A DNA stretch of 64,000 nucleotides, from NCBI RefSeq assembly GCF_015291665.1, contig NZ_CP030048.1:5518001-5582000 (forward strand), read 5' to 3'. The DNA is from Bradyrhizobium sp. CCBAU 53338 (lineage in GTDB: Bacteria; Pseudomonadota; Alphaproteobacteria; Rhizobiales; Xanthobacteraceae). Positions 18,640 through 28,123 of the stretch are shown here, piece by piece. Under the pieces are notes generated by a model, which saw only the letters and a program-made list of their open reading frames with translations, ran no database searches and was not told the origin of the DNA. The position numbers and the translations under genes are program-made. How positions within the stretch are numbered: position 1 is the first letter of the stretch; the number at the start of each line of letters is the position of its first letter.

Positions 18640-19320
18640 ATGGACAAGCGGCCGCACGCGCTCGTCACGGGCGCCAGCTCGGGGATTGGTGCTGCGATCA
18701 TCGAGCGCCTGCTGCGCGACGGCTGGCGCGTCACCGGGATCAGTCGGCGTGCTGGGACGTTCGATCATCCGGCGTTCACGCATTTGGCACTCGATCTCAA
18801 CGATGTCGACACCATCGCGAGCGCTGTTGCTGACATCGCGCCGACCGCGCTGGTTCACGCCGCAGGCCTGCTCAAGGTGGGTCCGCTCGGATCATTGGAC
18901 CACGACGACGGCGCTGCGATGTGGCGGCTGCATGTCGATGTTGCCGGGCGTCTCGCCGACGCGCTGGCGCCGCGCCTGCCGAAAGGCGGCCGCATCGTCT
19001 TCATCGGTAGCCGTACCGCTTCGGGCGCAGCCGGTCGCGGTCAATATGCCGCGACGAAGGCGGCGCTGGTGGCGCTGGCGCGGTCCTGGGCGAGCGAGCT
19101 CGCACCGCGCGGAATCACCGTCAACGTGGTGGCGCCCGCCGCGACCGAAACGCCGATGCTGAAGGATCCGACGCGCGCCAACGTCGCACCAAAACTGCCG
19201 CCGATCGGCCGCTTCATTCAGCCGGAGGAAGTCGCAGCCGCCGTGGCGTTCCTGCTCTCAGGCGAAGCCGCTGCCATCACGGGCCAGCAGCTCGTGATCT
19301 GCGGCGGGAGCTCGCTCTGA
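18640..19320 (+). CDS. SDR family oxidoreductase
   Basis: 226-aa short-chain dehydrogenase. It has the nucleotide-binding 'VTGASSGIG', 'VHAAG' in place of NNAG, catalytic Ser in 'VFIGSRTASG', and Tyr/Lys in 'QYAATKAAL'. ATG 18640 follows an immediately preceding in-frame TTG. It lies four bases after the sialidase-fold gene, so it is the third member of that operon and probably oxidises or reduces the released sugar. Substrate unknown. Confidence 0.9.
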   Translation: MDKRPHALVTGASSGIGAAIIERLLRDGWRVTGISRRAGTFDHPAFTHLALDLNDVDTIASAVADIAPTALVHAAGLLKVGPLGSLDHDDGAAMWRLHVDVAGRLADALAPRLPKGGRIVFIGSRTASGAAGRGQYAATKAALVALARSWASELAPRGITVNVVAPAATETPMLKDPTRANVAPKLPPIGRFIQPEEVAAAVAFLLSGEAAAITGQQLVICGGSSL

Positions 19321-19326
19321 GCTGGC

Positions 19327-22300
19327 TCACGACTCGTCGAGAAGCTCGAGCAATTCCTCGACCCGCTCGAACGGAGCATCTCGCATCGGGCTGTGATAGA
19401 CGACCCGGTCGCCGTCGCGTTGCAGGGACTTCCCCTTGGACTTCCGCAATCGCCCCGGCAGGAACGTCGCGGCCACCGCGCTCTGGCCGACGTCGAGCCG
19501 GATGATACCTCTGCGCTTGCAATCCAGCCGCAGCCGCGCCGCCGCAAAGAAATCGCGCCCGCCCTGCGGCAAGGGTCCGAAGCGGCGCGAGGTCTCCTCC
19601 TCGAGATCGTCGAGATCGTCCTCATCGGCGCAGCGCGCGGCGCGGGCATAGAGCTCGAGCCGCACCGGCGCCGATTGCACGTAGCTCGCGGGCAGCATGT
19701 CCGCGACCGGCAGATTGAGGTCGGGCACCCACACCACGGACATGCCGTCATCGACCTTCTCCGAGGCCATCTTCAGGAGATGGCTGTAGAGGATCGGCCC
19801 GAAGACATGAACGTGACCGGATTGCTGCTCCGTGAACAGATCGCCAGCGCCGCGCAGATCGAGATCGCGCTCGCTGATGGCAAAGCCCGCGCCCGGCCGG
19901 CTGAACTCTTCCAGCACGGCAAGCCGCTTCTCGGACTGGCTCGAGGCCGACTCGGTCAGGAGATACGCGAAGGCGCGGATGCCGCCGCGCCCCACACGCC
20001 CGCGCAGCTGATGCAGCTGGGCCAGGCCGAAATTTTCCGGCCAACACACCACGATGGTGTTGGCGCGCGGGATATCGAGGCCGCTCTCGACGATGTTGGT
20101 GGCAAGCAGCACGTCGGCCTTGCCCTCGACGAAGGTCATCATGCGCTCGTCGATCTCGTCCGCCGGCAATTTGCCGTGCAGGCAGACGATCTTGAGATCG
20201 GGCGCGACTGCCTGCACCCGCGCCAGCATCGGCTCGAGATCCTGGATGCGCGGGCAGATCAGAAAGCTCTGCCCGTGCCGCCGCTGTTCGCGCAGCAGGG
20301 CCGAGGCGATCGCGGCGTCCGAGAGCGGCGCGATCTTGGTTGCGACCGGCAACCGATGAACCGGCGGAGATGCGATGACGCTGAGATCCCGGAAGCCGGC
20401 AAGGCCGGCGGCCAACGTGCGCGGGATCGGCGTGGCGCTCATCCAGAGCGTATGGGCATTCTTCGCAAGACCGGACAGCTTCGCCTTCTCGGCGGCGCCG
20501 AAATGCTGCTCCTCGTCGATGATGACGAGGCCGAGATCGTCGAACTTCACGTCCTTCGAGGTCAGCGCCTGGGTGCCGACCACGATCTGGATCCGGCCGC
20601 TGCGCAAGCCTTCCTTGGTCTCCCGCACCTCCGCGCCAGAGGTGGCGCGCGACAGGCTGCCGACCTCGATGCCGAGTGGCGCAAAACGTTTGCGGAAGGT
20701 TGCGACGTGCTGCCGGGCGAGCACGGTCGTCGGCACCGCAATCGCGACCTGCTTGCCCGAGAGCACCACGGCCGCGGCCGCGCGCAGCGCCACCTCGGTC
20801 TTGCCGAACCCGACGTCGCCGCAGATCACCCGGTCCATGGGATGGCCGGAGGCGAGATCGTCCAGCACGTCGTGGATCGCCTTGGCCTGGTCGATGGTCG
20901 TGAAATAGGGAAAGCGCGCGACGAATTTTTCGTAAGGCGCTCCCGGCGGGACCAGCTTGGCCGCCTTGCGCCGCTTGCGCTGGCTGATGTGCTTGGCGAG
21001 CACCTTGCCGGCGGCCTGGATCTCCTGCTCGGCCTCGCCGCGGCGGGCCCACCATGTGCTGCCATCCGCCTTGTCGAGCGCGAGCTTGCCGCGCTCGGTC
21101 GAGTAGGGCCACATCTGCGCCAGATCGGGCGGCGGCACCAGGACCGCGTTGTCGCCGGCGAAGGACAGCCGGACCATCTCGCGCATCGCACCGCCGCCGG
21201 TGTTGACGGTCTGCAAGCCATCGAGCACGCCGATGCCGCGCTGGAGATGCACGACCACCGTCCCCTGCTCCGGCACGTCGGCATGATCGAAGGCCGCGCT
21301 CCAGCTTCGCGCCATCGGCTGCGGATGATGCGCGCGGCTGCCGAGCACGTCGGTCGCGGTCAGGACGACGGCGGGCTTCTTGCCCGGGATGACGAAGCCG
21401 CCATCGAGATCGGCGAGCAGTGCCACGTCACGTTGGCGCGCGGCCTCAGCCTCCGCCCAATCCGCGACGCGCTCCGTGCGCACGCCGCTCAGCCGCTCCA
21501 TCGCGCGCAGGTCTTCCTCCTGCGCCGCGACGAAGATGAAACGCGAGCCGTCGTGCCTGACGTCCTCGACGAAGGCGCGAAGAGCCTTCCTTGCGGACGA
21601 CAGTTTTGAGAATTCCGGTGTCGCCTGGAACGGAGCGGTCCGCTGCAGCACCTTCATGCCGCGGGTCGCCTGCTTCCAGTCGCTGCGTCCGAGATACTCG
21701 CGCTCCCGGTCGGCACGGCCCGCGGCCTCCTCGATCGTGCTCAACCAGGCGTCGGCATGTACGGCAACGCCGGCATCCGCGATACACTTGGCCTTGCCGC
21801 AATAGTCGAACAGCGTCGCGCGCCTGGCCCGCGCGCCGGTGATCGCAAGCCGCTCCGACATGGGATCGACGAGAAGCTCTTTCGTTTCGAAGATGATGTC
21901 GTGCTCTTGCGGATCGAACGCCACGATCCGCTTGATCGCGCGCCCGGAATGCTCCACCCGGAACGGTCCCAAGGCACCGGCGGGAAAGATTTCAAAGGTC
22001 TGGCCGTGAAACAGCGCGCCGCCCGGATAATCCGGCTCGTCGTCGAGGTCATAGCCCAGCTCTTCGAGGCGAACGCGAAGCTCGCTCTCGGAGTAGGTGC
22101 CGCCGACCTTCAAGGACGTGTTCAGGCGCAACAGGCTCGCCGGCGGCGGCAGGCGCTCCATCACGGCTTCAGCCGTCGAGACCAGAAAGATCGGCTGCCT
22201 CGATTTGGCGAGGCGCCGCAGCACCGAGGCTCGACGGCCGGCGATCTCGCGCGATGGTTCCAACTGGTCGAACGGCAGCGTGTTCAGCCGCGGAAACACC

Positions 22301-22644
22301 AGCACTTCACACGACGGATCGAACGCGTGAATGACGCTGCCGAGCCGCTCCGCCCTGTTCTCGCTTTCCGCGAGGAACACGAGACCGCTGCGGCCGGACT
22401 CTTTCCATTGCGCCAAGAGATGCAGCGCCATCATGCCGAGCGGCGACGACGAGGAGATCGAGGCGCGCTGCGCGCCCTTGCTTGGCTTCGGCGAAGCCTT
22501 GCCTGGCGAGCGTCTGCTGGTCGGGCTCTTTGCGAGCGCGCGCTTCTTGGGCGAACTCTTGACCGCCGCTTTCTTGGCCGGTCGCAATGTCTTGGAATGA
22601 CGCACGTGAATCCGTTTCTCGTCGTGAACAGTCATCAATGCCAT
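19327..22644 (-). CDS. Mfd-like transcription-repair coupling factor paralogue (DEAD/DEAH helicase)
   Basis: 1105 aa. Order: a Lys/Ser/Arg/Pro-rich basic tail (~10-65); a UvrB-homology region (~68-430, 'LPFDQLEPS'); a RID-like RNA polymerase interaction module (~460-515, 'VVVHLQRGIGVLDGLQ'); and an SF2 translocase with Walker A 'GDVGFGKTE' (609-617), 'DEEQHFG' (710-716; canonical Mfd has DEEHRFG), 'SATPIPRTL' and 'LRGRVGRG'. A TRCF-type C-terminal domain with 'VPDLNLPVADMLP' ends it. All motor motifs look intact. It is probably a second, diverged Mfd, since the canonical copy is not in this window. Convergent with the SDR gene, 6 bases apart. Confidence 0.88.
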   Translation of the reverse strand: MALMTVHDEKRIHVRHSKTLRPAKKAAVKSSPKKRALAKSPTSRRSPGKASPKPSKGAQRASISSSSPLGMMALHLLAQWKESGRSGLVFLAESENRAERLGSVIHAFDPSCEVLVFPRLNTLPFDQLEPSREIAGRRASVLRRLAKSRQPIFLVSTAEAVMERLPPPASLLRLNTSLKVGGTYSESELRVRLEELGYDLDDEPDYPGGALFHGQTFEIFPAGALGPFRVEHSGRAIKRIVAFDPQEHDIIFETKELLVDPMSERLAITGARARRATLFDYCGKAKCIADAGVAVHADAWLSTIEEAAGRADREREYLGRSDWKQATRGMKVLQRTAPFQATPEFSKLSSARKALRAFVEDVRHDGSRFIFVAAQEEDLRAMERLSGVRTERVADWAEAEAARQRDVALLADLDGGFVIPGKKPAVVLTATDVLGSRAHHPQPMARSWSAAFDHADVPEQGTVVVHLQRGIGVLDGLQTVNTGGGAMREMVRLSFAGDNAVLVPPPDLAQMWPYSTERGKLALDKADGSTWWARRGEAEQEIQAAGKVLAKHISQRKRRKAAKLVPPGAPYEKFVARFPYFTTIDQAKAIHDVLDDLASGHPMDRVICGDVGFGKTEVALRAAAAVVLSGKQVAIAVPTTVLARQHVATFRKRFAPLGIEVGSLSRATSGAEVRETKEGLRSGRIQIVVGTQALTSKDVKFDDLGLVIIDEEQHFGAAEKAKLSGLAKNAHTLWMSATPIPRTLAAGLAGFRDLSVIASPPVHRLPVATKIAPLSDAAIASALLREQRRHGQSFLICPRIQDLEPMLARVQAVAPDLKIVCLHGKLPADEIDERMMTFVEGKADVLLATNIVESGLDIPRANTIVVCWPENFGLAQLHQLRGRVGRGGIRAFAYLLTESASSQSEKRLAVLEEFSRPGAGFAISERDLDLRGAGDLFTEQQSGHVHVFGPILYSHLLKMASEKVDDGMSVVWVPDLNLPVADMLPASYVQSAPVRLELYARAARCADEDDLDDLEEETSRRFGPLPQGGRDFFAAARLRLDCKRRGIIRLDVGQSAVAATFLPGRLRKSKGKSLQRDGDRVVYHSPMRDAPFERVEELLELLDES

Positions 22645-22832
22645 GCGCCGCCGAACTCATGCCTGGTCGGTCGCGGATGGTCATGCAGATAGGACGGGGC
22701 GCGCGGGGGCGCGCCTCCCCAGAACCTCATGCGACGCAGAGGTCGCCGGCCAACGCAGAAAAGCGCGAGGATGAGCCGCCAGTCGTCTAGCAGACGAGCC
22801 GGCCCATTTCCACTCTTGTCTCGATGCAGCGG

Positions 22833-24029
22833 CTAAATGATGCCGCCCTGCCGCAGCGCTGCAATCGCAGCCTTGTCGTAGCCGAGTTCCGCGAGCACCG
22901 AATCAGTATGCTCGCCAAGCGTCGGTGGACGCGCCGCGATCTCGCCGGGCGTTTCCGACAATCGCACTGCCGCGCGGGCCACCGGCGCCTGCTTCGGCAG
23001 GCCGGGATAGTCGACGTCCTGAAGAAAGCCTGCGGCGCGAATGTGCGGATGGTCGAGCGCCTGCTGCGGGCTCAAGACCGGCCCGGTTGGAATCATCGCC
23101 TTGCCGAGGGTATCCACAGCCTCCTGCGTGGTGCGCATCGCGCACCAGCGCGCCATCCGCTCGCTGATAACAGGGCCGTTGTTGCCGCGGCTGATGTCGT
23201 CGGCAAAGCGCGGATCGTTCAGCCAAAACTCCTCCTCGCCCATCAGCCTGGCCCAGCGCTTGAACAGCGGGTGGCCCGTGACCTGGCACAGCACCCAGCC
23301 ATCCCTGGTGCGGTAGATATCCGCAGGCGCTGCGGTCTGGCCGAGATTGCCTGTCGGAACACGGTTCACATTGATGACCGCCTGCTCGATCAGCGTCGCA
23401 TTGGTGAAGGACAAAGCAGTCGCGAGCAGTGCGCCCTCGACGATCTGCCCGCGCCCGGATTTGCCGCGCTCGATCAGCGCCGCGAGCGTGCCGAACGCGC
23501 AATGGAGCGCAGTGCCGAAATCGACCCAGTTCACGGCCGCGCGGTAAGGCGGATCGCCGGCGCCGGTCATGTAGACCGATCCCGACATCACCTGCCCGAC
23601 GCCGTCGAAGCCGACGCGGTCGGACCACGGTCCCGGCCCGCCGAATGCGGTGGCCGTCGTCAGGATGATATCGGGCTTGATCGCCTTCAACTGCTCGTAG
23701 TCGAGCTTCATCGCGCGCAAGGTCTGCGGCGGCAGATTGGCGACGACGACGTCCGCGGTCGCGATCAGCCGGCGCATCACCTCCTGCCCCTGCTCCGTCA
23801 TCGGATCGAGCGTGATGCACTTCTTGTTGCGGTTGACCTGGAGGAACAGCGCGCCCTCGCCGCTTTCGCCGACAGGTGCGACGAAGCGGTCCTCGCTGCC
23901 GTCGCGCTTTTCGACCCTGATGACCTCGGCACCGAACTCGGCCAGCAACGTCGCGCAATACGGCCCCGCGATATAGCGCCCGAAATCGAGGACGCGCACG
24001 CCTTCCAGAACTCCCCCCATCGACCTCAT
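22833..24029 (-). CDS. CaiB/BaiF family (class III) CoA-transferase
   Basis: 398 aa. The family start 'VRVLDFGRYIAGPYCATLLAEFGAEVIRVEK' region is seen at residues ~11-41, followed by 'FLQVNRNKKCITLD', 'VVVANLPPQTL' and 'AFGGPGPW'. The catalytic-Asp region lies near 'NWVDFGTALHCAFGTLAALIERGKSGRGQ'. It transfers CoA between carboxylic acids. An internal ATG at 24020 is an alternative start. It diverges from the tandem-VOC gene. Substrates unknown. Confidence 0.9.
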   Translation of the reverse strand: MRSMGGVLEGVRVLDFGRYIAGPYCATLLAEFGAEVIRVEKRDGSEDRFVAPVGESGEGALFLQVNRNKKCITLDPMTEQGQEVMRRLIATADVVVANLPPQTLRAMKLDYEQLKAIKPDIILTTATAFGGPGPWSDRVGFDGVGQVMSGSVYMTGAGDPPYRAAVNWVDFGTALHCAFGTLAALIERGKSGRGQIVEGALLATALSFTNATLIEQAVINVNRVPTGNLGQTAAPADIYRTRDGWVLCQVTGHPLFKRWARLMGEEEFWLNDPRFADDISRGNNGPVISERMARWCAMRTTQEAVDTLGKAMIPTGPVLSPQQALDHPHIRAAGFLQDVDYPGLPKQAPVARAAVRLSETPGEIAARPPTLGEHTDSVLAELGYDKAAIAALRQGGII

Positions 24030-24195
24030 TCCTTGTCTCTTTCAGGTCAGATTACAGCGAATGCCTGCCGCGGCAAGGCCGCAGCGCACATGGTGCCCTG
24101 CACGCAAGATGTGATCCGCCAAATGTTTCGGCCGGCGGAAATTCTGCTCTAGTATGGCGCCAGCAGTCAGTCCCTCCAGCGAGAAGCGCACAGCC

Positions 24196-25083
24196 ATGCC
24201 GCAACAATTCGACAGGTCCGCAGAAGATCTCGGCAACGCCATCCATTTCGAGCACGTCAACATCACGGTTCCGGACCAGCGCCTCGCCACGCTGTTCTAC
24301 GTCACCGGCCTCGGGCTGACCCGCGATCCCTATCTGATGGTGTCCGATACCAACATGTGGATCAATGCCGGACGGAGCCAGTTTCATCTTCCAAGCGGCA
24401 AGGCGCAGGTGCTGCGCGGCCATACCGGGCTCGTCATCGAGGGACGCGAGGCGCTGCTGGCGCGGCTGGCTTCGGTCAAAGGCAAGCTCGAAGATACGGC
24501 GTTCAAATACGCCGAGCACAATGATTACGTCGAAGCGACCTGCCCGTGGGGCAACCGCATCCGCATCCATGAGCCGGATGCCGCGCGCTTCGGGCGCATC
24601 ACGCTCGGCATTCCCTATGTCGAGTTCGACGTGCCGGCCGGTTCGGCAGAGGCGATCTGCGCCTTCTATCCTGACATCATGGGCATGCCCGCGAGTCTCC
24701 GCAACGGCGACGGCAAGGTTGCGGCGGTGAAGACCGGTCGCGACCAGCATCTGCTATTCCGCGAGACCGACCGGCCGCAGCCCGGCTACGACGGCCACCA
24801 TGTGCAGATGTACATCACCGACTTCTCCGGCCCCTACCGCAAGCTGCTGGCGCGCAACCTGATCTCGCGCGAAGACAATCAGTACCAGTACCGCTTCTGC
24901 GACATCGTCGATCTCGACAGCGGCAAGCCTCTCTTCACCGTGGAGCACGAGGTGCGCAGCGCGACGCATCCGATGTTCATGCGGCCGATGGTCAATCGCA
25001 ATCCCGTCGTCAACAATCGCAACTACGCCTACGGCCACGATCAGGCGTCGTGGGCGATGGGCCCGGATCAATACGAGGGATAG
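24196..25083 (+). CDS. VOC family protein, tandem domains
   Basis: 295 aa with two vicinal-oxygen-chelate halves: the first opens with 'IHFEHVNITVPD' (~16-27), the second with 'GIPYVEFDVPAGSAEAI' (~140). These resemble extradiol dioxygenase or glyoxalase-type folds. Metal ligands cannot be assigned securely. ATG 24196 is preferred over an upstream in-frame TTG at 24154. It diverges from the CoA-transferase gene across ~165 bases, so shared regulation is possible. Confidence 0.82.
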   Translation: MPQQFDRSAEDLGNAIHFEHVNITVPDQRLATLFYVTGLGLTRDPYLMVSDTNMWINAGRSQFHLPSGKAQVLRGHTGLVIEGREALLARLASVKGKLEDTAFKYAEHNDYVEATCPWGNRIRIHEPDAARFGRITLGIPYVEFDVPAGSAEAICAFYPDIMGMPASLRNGDGKVAAVKTGRDQHLLFRETDRPQPGYDGHHVQMYITDFSGPYRKLLARNLISREDNQYQYRFCDIVDLDSGKPLFTVEHEVRSATHPMFMRPMVNRNPVVNNRNYAYGHDQASWAMGPDQYEG

Positions 25084-25228
25084 GAGCCCGGCGACAAGAT
25101 TGGCGGCGGCAATCCGATGAAGCTGCCCGCCAACGGCGGCCTCTCGGCGGCCGGGTTAGCTGCTCCACCACGAAACTCCCGGACACGTCCGGAAGCTTCG
25201 TTTTGGGATGACCAGACCGGCGCGCCGC

Positions 25229-28123
25229 TCAGAGCATCTGGCGCCGCGCGAACGAGGCGAACATGCCGGATGCGGCATTCAGCTCGGCGAACGTTCCGGC
25301 CTCGACGATCTTGCCGTCGACCAGCACGATGATCCGGTCCGCCCGCTGCACGGTGCTGAGCCGGTGCGCGATCACGACGCGGGTGACGTTGAGATTCTCC
25401 AGAGCGTCGCTGACGATGGCCTGGGACTGGTTGTCCAGCGAGCTCGTGGCTTCGTCGAACAGCAGGATGCGCGGCCGCCGCGCGATCGCCCGCGCGATCA
25501 TGATGCGCTGGCGCTGGCCGCCGGACAGCGTGCTGACGCCCTCGGACACCTGGGTGAGCATGCCCATCGGCATCGCCTTGATGTCGTCTGCGATGCCGGC
25601 GAGACGCGCGGCCTCCCAGGCCTGGTCGAGCGGCAGCCGGACGCCGCCGCAGATATTGTCGTAGAGGTTTCCGTTGGCGAGCTTGGCGTTTTGAAGGACC
25701 ACGCCGAGCTGGCGCCGCAGCGCGCTCGCATCCAGCGTCTCGATCGACTTGCCGTCGTAGAACACCGCGCCGGATTCCGCCCGCTCGAAGCCGAGCAGCA
25801 GCCGGAACAAGGACGATTTCCCGCTGCCTGACGGGCCCACCACCGCGACATATTCGCCCGGCGTGATCTTCAAGGTGACGTTGTCGAGCACAAGGGGGCC
25901 GTTGGCGAGATAACGGAACGACACGCGCGCGAGCTCGACCGATCCGGACAGTTCGCCCGGCGACTTCCGGTCGTCGGGAACTTCCGTCGGGCTCGCAATC
26001 AGCGGCCGCAGCCGAAGCAGCGGCGGGATGGCAATCAGCGCCTCGCTGACGCCGGCCGCCCAGGAGCCGACCGATCCCATCGACTGGCCGAAGGCGGAAA
26101 AGAACGCGAAGAACGTGCCGATGTCGGTGAGCAGGCCGCTGCTCGAATAGGACGCATAGGCATAGATGATCAGCGTTGCGATGGTCGGAAACGCGGTCTC
26201 GAACGCGCCGAGGCCGTTGCCCGCCACCTGCGACGACACGAAGTACTGCTTCTGTGTCGCGAACTGCTTCGACCAGATCGCGAGCGCGCGCGACGTCGCC
26301 GCAGAGACGCGCAGCTTGCCGACGCCGGTGAGGAGCTGGAGGACGAAGCCGCTGACCTTGCCCTGCTGGTTGAAATGCCTGCTCTCGAAATGCAGCCGCA
26401 CCAGATTGGTGCCGATGATGGCCGCGGCCCGGACGAATGTCAGCGCGATCGCCAGCAGCGCCAGCTTGAGGCTGTAGTAGAGCATCAGGCCGAGGCTGAA
26501 CAGACAGAACAGGCCGGCGATCATGCCGCGCAAGGCGTGCCCCGTCAGCGCTCGTCGCGCGGCATCGATGCCCATGGCGCGGTCGACCAGTTCGCCCGCG
26601 GTGTACTCGCGGAAGATGGCGGTCGGCAGCCGCAGCAGGCGGTCGATCATCGCCGCCTGGAGACGCCAGTCGATCGTGGCTTCCATCCGCAGCATGACAA
26701 AACCCTGCATGACCTGGACGCCGGCCACCGAGAGCCCCGCCAGAATCAGCGCGAGCGCGCAGAAGGCGAGTTGGTCCAGCTCCGACCGCGGGATGATCGA
26801 GCTGATCAGCAGATTGGTGATGAACGGCGTCACCAGCGACAGCAGCCCGATCATCACGACCGACACCGCTATGCGCGGTCCGCTGCCGCGGATGTGACGC
26901 AGGGAGAATTGCAGAAGGTCCTTGAATTTCAGGGCGCGCGACGGCAGTGGCGGATAGAACGTGGCCGCTTCCGGGGCGATCTGCGCCGCGATGGCCCGAT
27001 CGACCGGCCGCCGCGCCTTGGTCAGCGGGTCGACCACGATGTATCCGCGGCCCGGCTCGTAGACGAGCGCGACCGGGACGCGCGCCTCGCCGTACCAACC
27101 GACCATCGGGCCTGCATCCAGTCGCCACCAACCGTGCCGGAGCAGGACTTCGCGCAGCCTCAGGCGTGCCGCCTGCGCGATCTGGGCGAGGCCGGAAAAA
27201 TCCTGCGCGCTGCCATCGCCGCGACCGGAGACCGAGATCGGCGCGCGCATCGCGTTGCCGACGATCTGGCAGGCGCCGACCAGGCGGTCGGACCAGGAGG
27301 CATCGACCGCATCATGATCGAAGCGCCGCACGATGATGCCGGACAGGCGGTCGAAGGCCTCCACCGCCTGCGTCGCGGCAAGCCCGGTCCGGCTTGCCAG
27401 CCGCGCGCTCTCGTTTTGCGCCTCGCGGGCCAGAATGCCCCGGATGCATTCGACGAAGTTCTGGTGGAACAGATCGACCGCCGGCCAGATCAGGTCGCCC
27501 GCCGGGGCGTGGCCGGCAACGCTCGCGGTGCATCCGTCTGTACCCGTCTCGATCCACAGACCCGATGTCAGCGGCAACGGAGGACTTCCGGCCGTGTAAG
27601 CCGTGCCTCGCCCGATCAGACGGAGTGCACCGTGCTGCACGGTGAGCCAGAGCAAGCCGCGCATCGGTCCGCGACGCGGCTCGCCCGCGGCCAGCGTCAC
27701 CTCGCCCTCGGGCAATTCAGCCACTTGCCACTGCGGCGCCGGTCCCGCGACGAAGCGTGCAAGTCGGTCGATCCAGCGCAGCACCCGTTCCGACGCCGGA
27801 CCGCTCCTGGGCACGACGGCGACAAGCGTGTCCTGCGCGCCGACCGCGATGAAGCGCAGGCCGTCTGGAGACGAGGCCGGGAAGGCCGGAAGATCAGGAA
27901 TGACGTCGCCGCGCTCGACGCGGAACAGATGATACCGGCTGCCGGATTTTCCCCCATTCACATCGATGGCGAAGATGTCGGCGTGACCCGCGACGATTTC
28001 GAGCAGATGACCGCGGTGATCGAGCAGGATGGGCCGACGACCGTCGAGCGCGATTTCGCCAGGCGATTCCAGCGCCGCGACGAGGTCCGCACCGGACATG
28101 ATATGGTCGATCCGGCCGCTCAT
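25229..28123 (-). CDS. NHLM-type peptide exporter, second ABC transporter (no peptidase domain)
   Basis: 964 aa. Residues ~1-400 are a long N-terminal region without C39 peptidase motifs, as in the NHLM 'ABC2' subunits. A membrane domain (~410-690) and an ABC ATPase follow, with 'GPSGSGKSS', 'LSGGQRQR', 'ILLFDEATSSLD' and 'AHRLST', all intact. The start ATG (28123) overlaps the stop of the upstream gene in an ATGA, so translation is coupled. It likely pairs with that peptidase-bearing transporter to export a modified peptide. A much longer frame running through to 29350 is a read-through artefact over the neighbour. Confidence 0.9.
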   Translation of the reverse strand: MSGRIDHIMSGADLVAALESPGEIALDGRRPILLDHRGHLLEIVAGHADIFAIDVNGGKSGSRYHLFRVERGDVIPDLPAFPASSPDGLRFIAVGAQDTLVAVVPRSGPASERVLRWIDRLARFVAGPAPQWQVAELPEGEVTLAAGEPRRGPMRGLLWLTVQHGALRLIGRGTAYTAGSPPLPLTSGLWIETGTDGCTASVAGHAPAGDLIWPAVDLFHQNFVECIRGILAREAQNESARLASRTGLAATQAVEAFDRLSGIIVRRFDHDAVDASWSDRLVGACQIVGNAMRAPISVSGRGDGSAQDFSGLAQIAQAARLRLREVLLRHGWWRLDAGPMVGWYGEARVPVALVYEPGRGYIVVDPLTKARRPVDRAIAAQIAPEAATFYPPLPSRALKFKDLLQFSLRHIRGSGPRIAVSVVMIGLLSLVTPFITNLLISSIIPRSELDQLAFCALALILAGLSVAGVQVMQGFVMLRMEATIDWRLQAAMIDRLLRLPTAIFREYTAGELVDRAMGIDAARRALTGHALRGMIAGLFCLFSLGLMLYYSLKLALLAIALTFVRAAAIIGTNLVRLHFESRHFNQQGKVSGFVLQLLTGVGKLRVSAATSRALAIWSKQFATQKQYFVSSQVAGNGLGAFETAFPTIATLIIYAYASYSSSGLLTDIGTFFAFFSAFGQSMGSVGSWAAGVSEALIAIPPLLRLRPLIASPTEVPDDRKSPGELSGSVELARVSFRYLANGPLVLDNVTLKITPGEYVAVVGPSGSGKSSLFRLLLGFERAESGAVFYDGKSIETLDASALRRQLGVVLQNAKLANGNLYDNICGGVRLPLDQAWEAARLAGIADDIKAMPMGMLTQVSEGVSTLSGGQRQRIMIARAIARRPRILLFDEATSSLDNQSQAIVSDALENLNVTRVVIAHRLSTVQRADRIIVLVDGKIVEAGTFAELNAASGMFASFARRQML

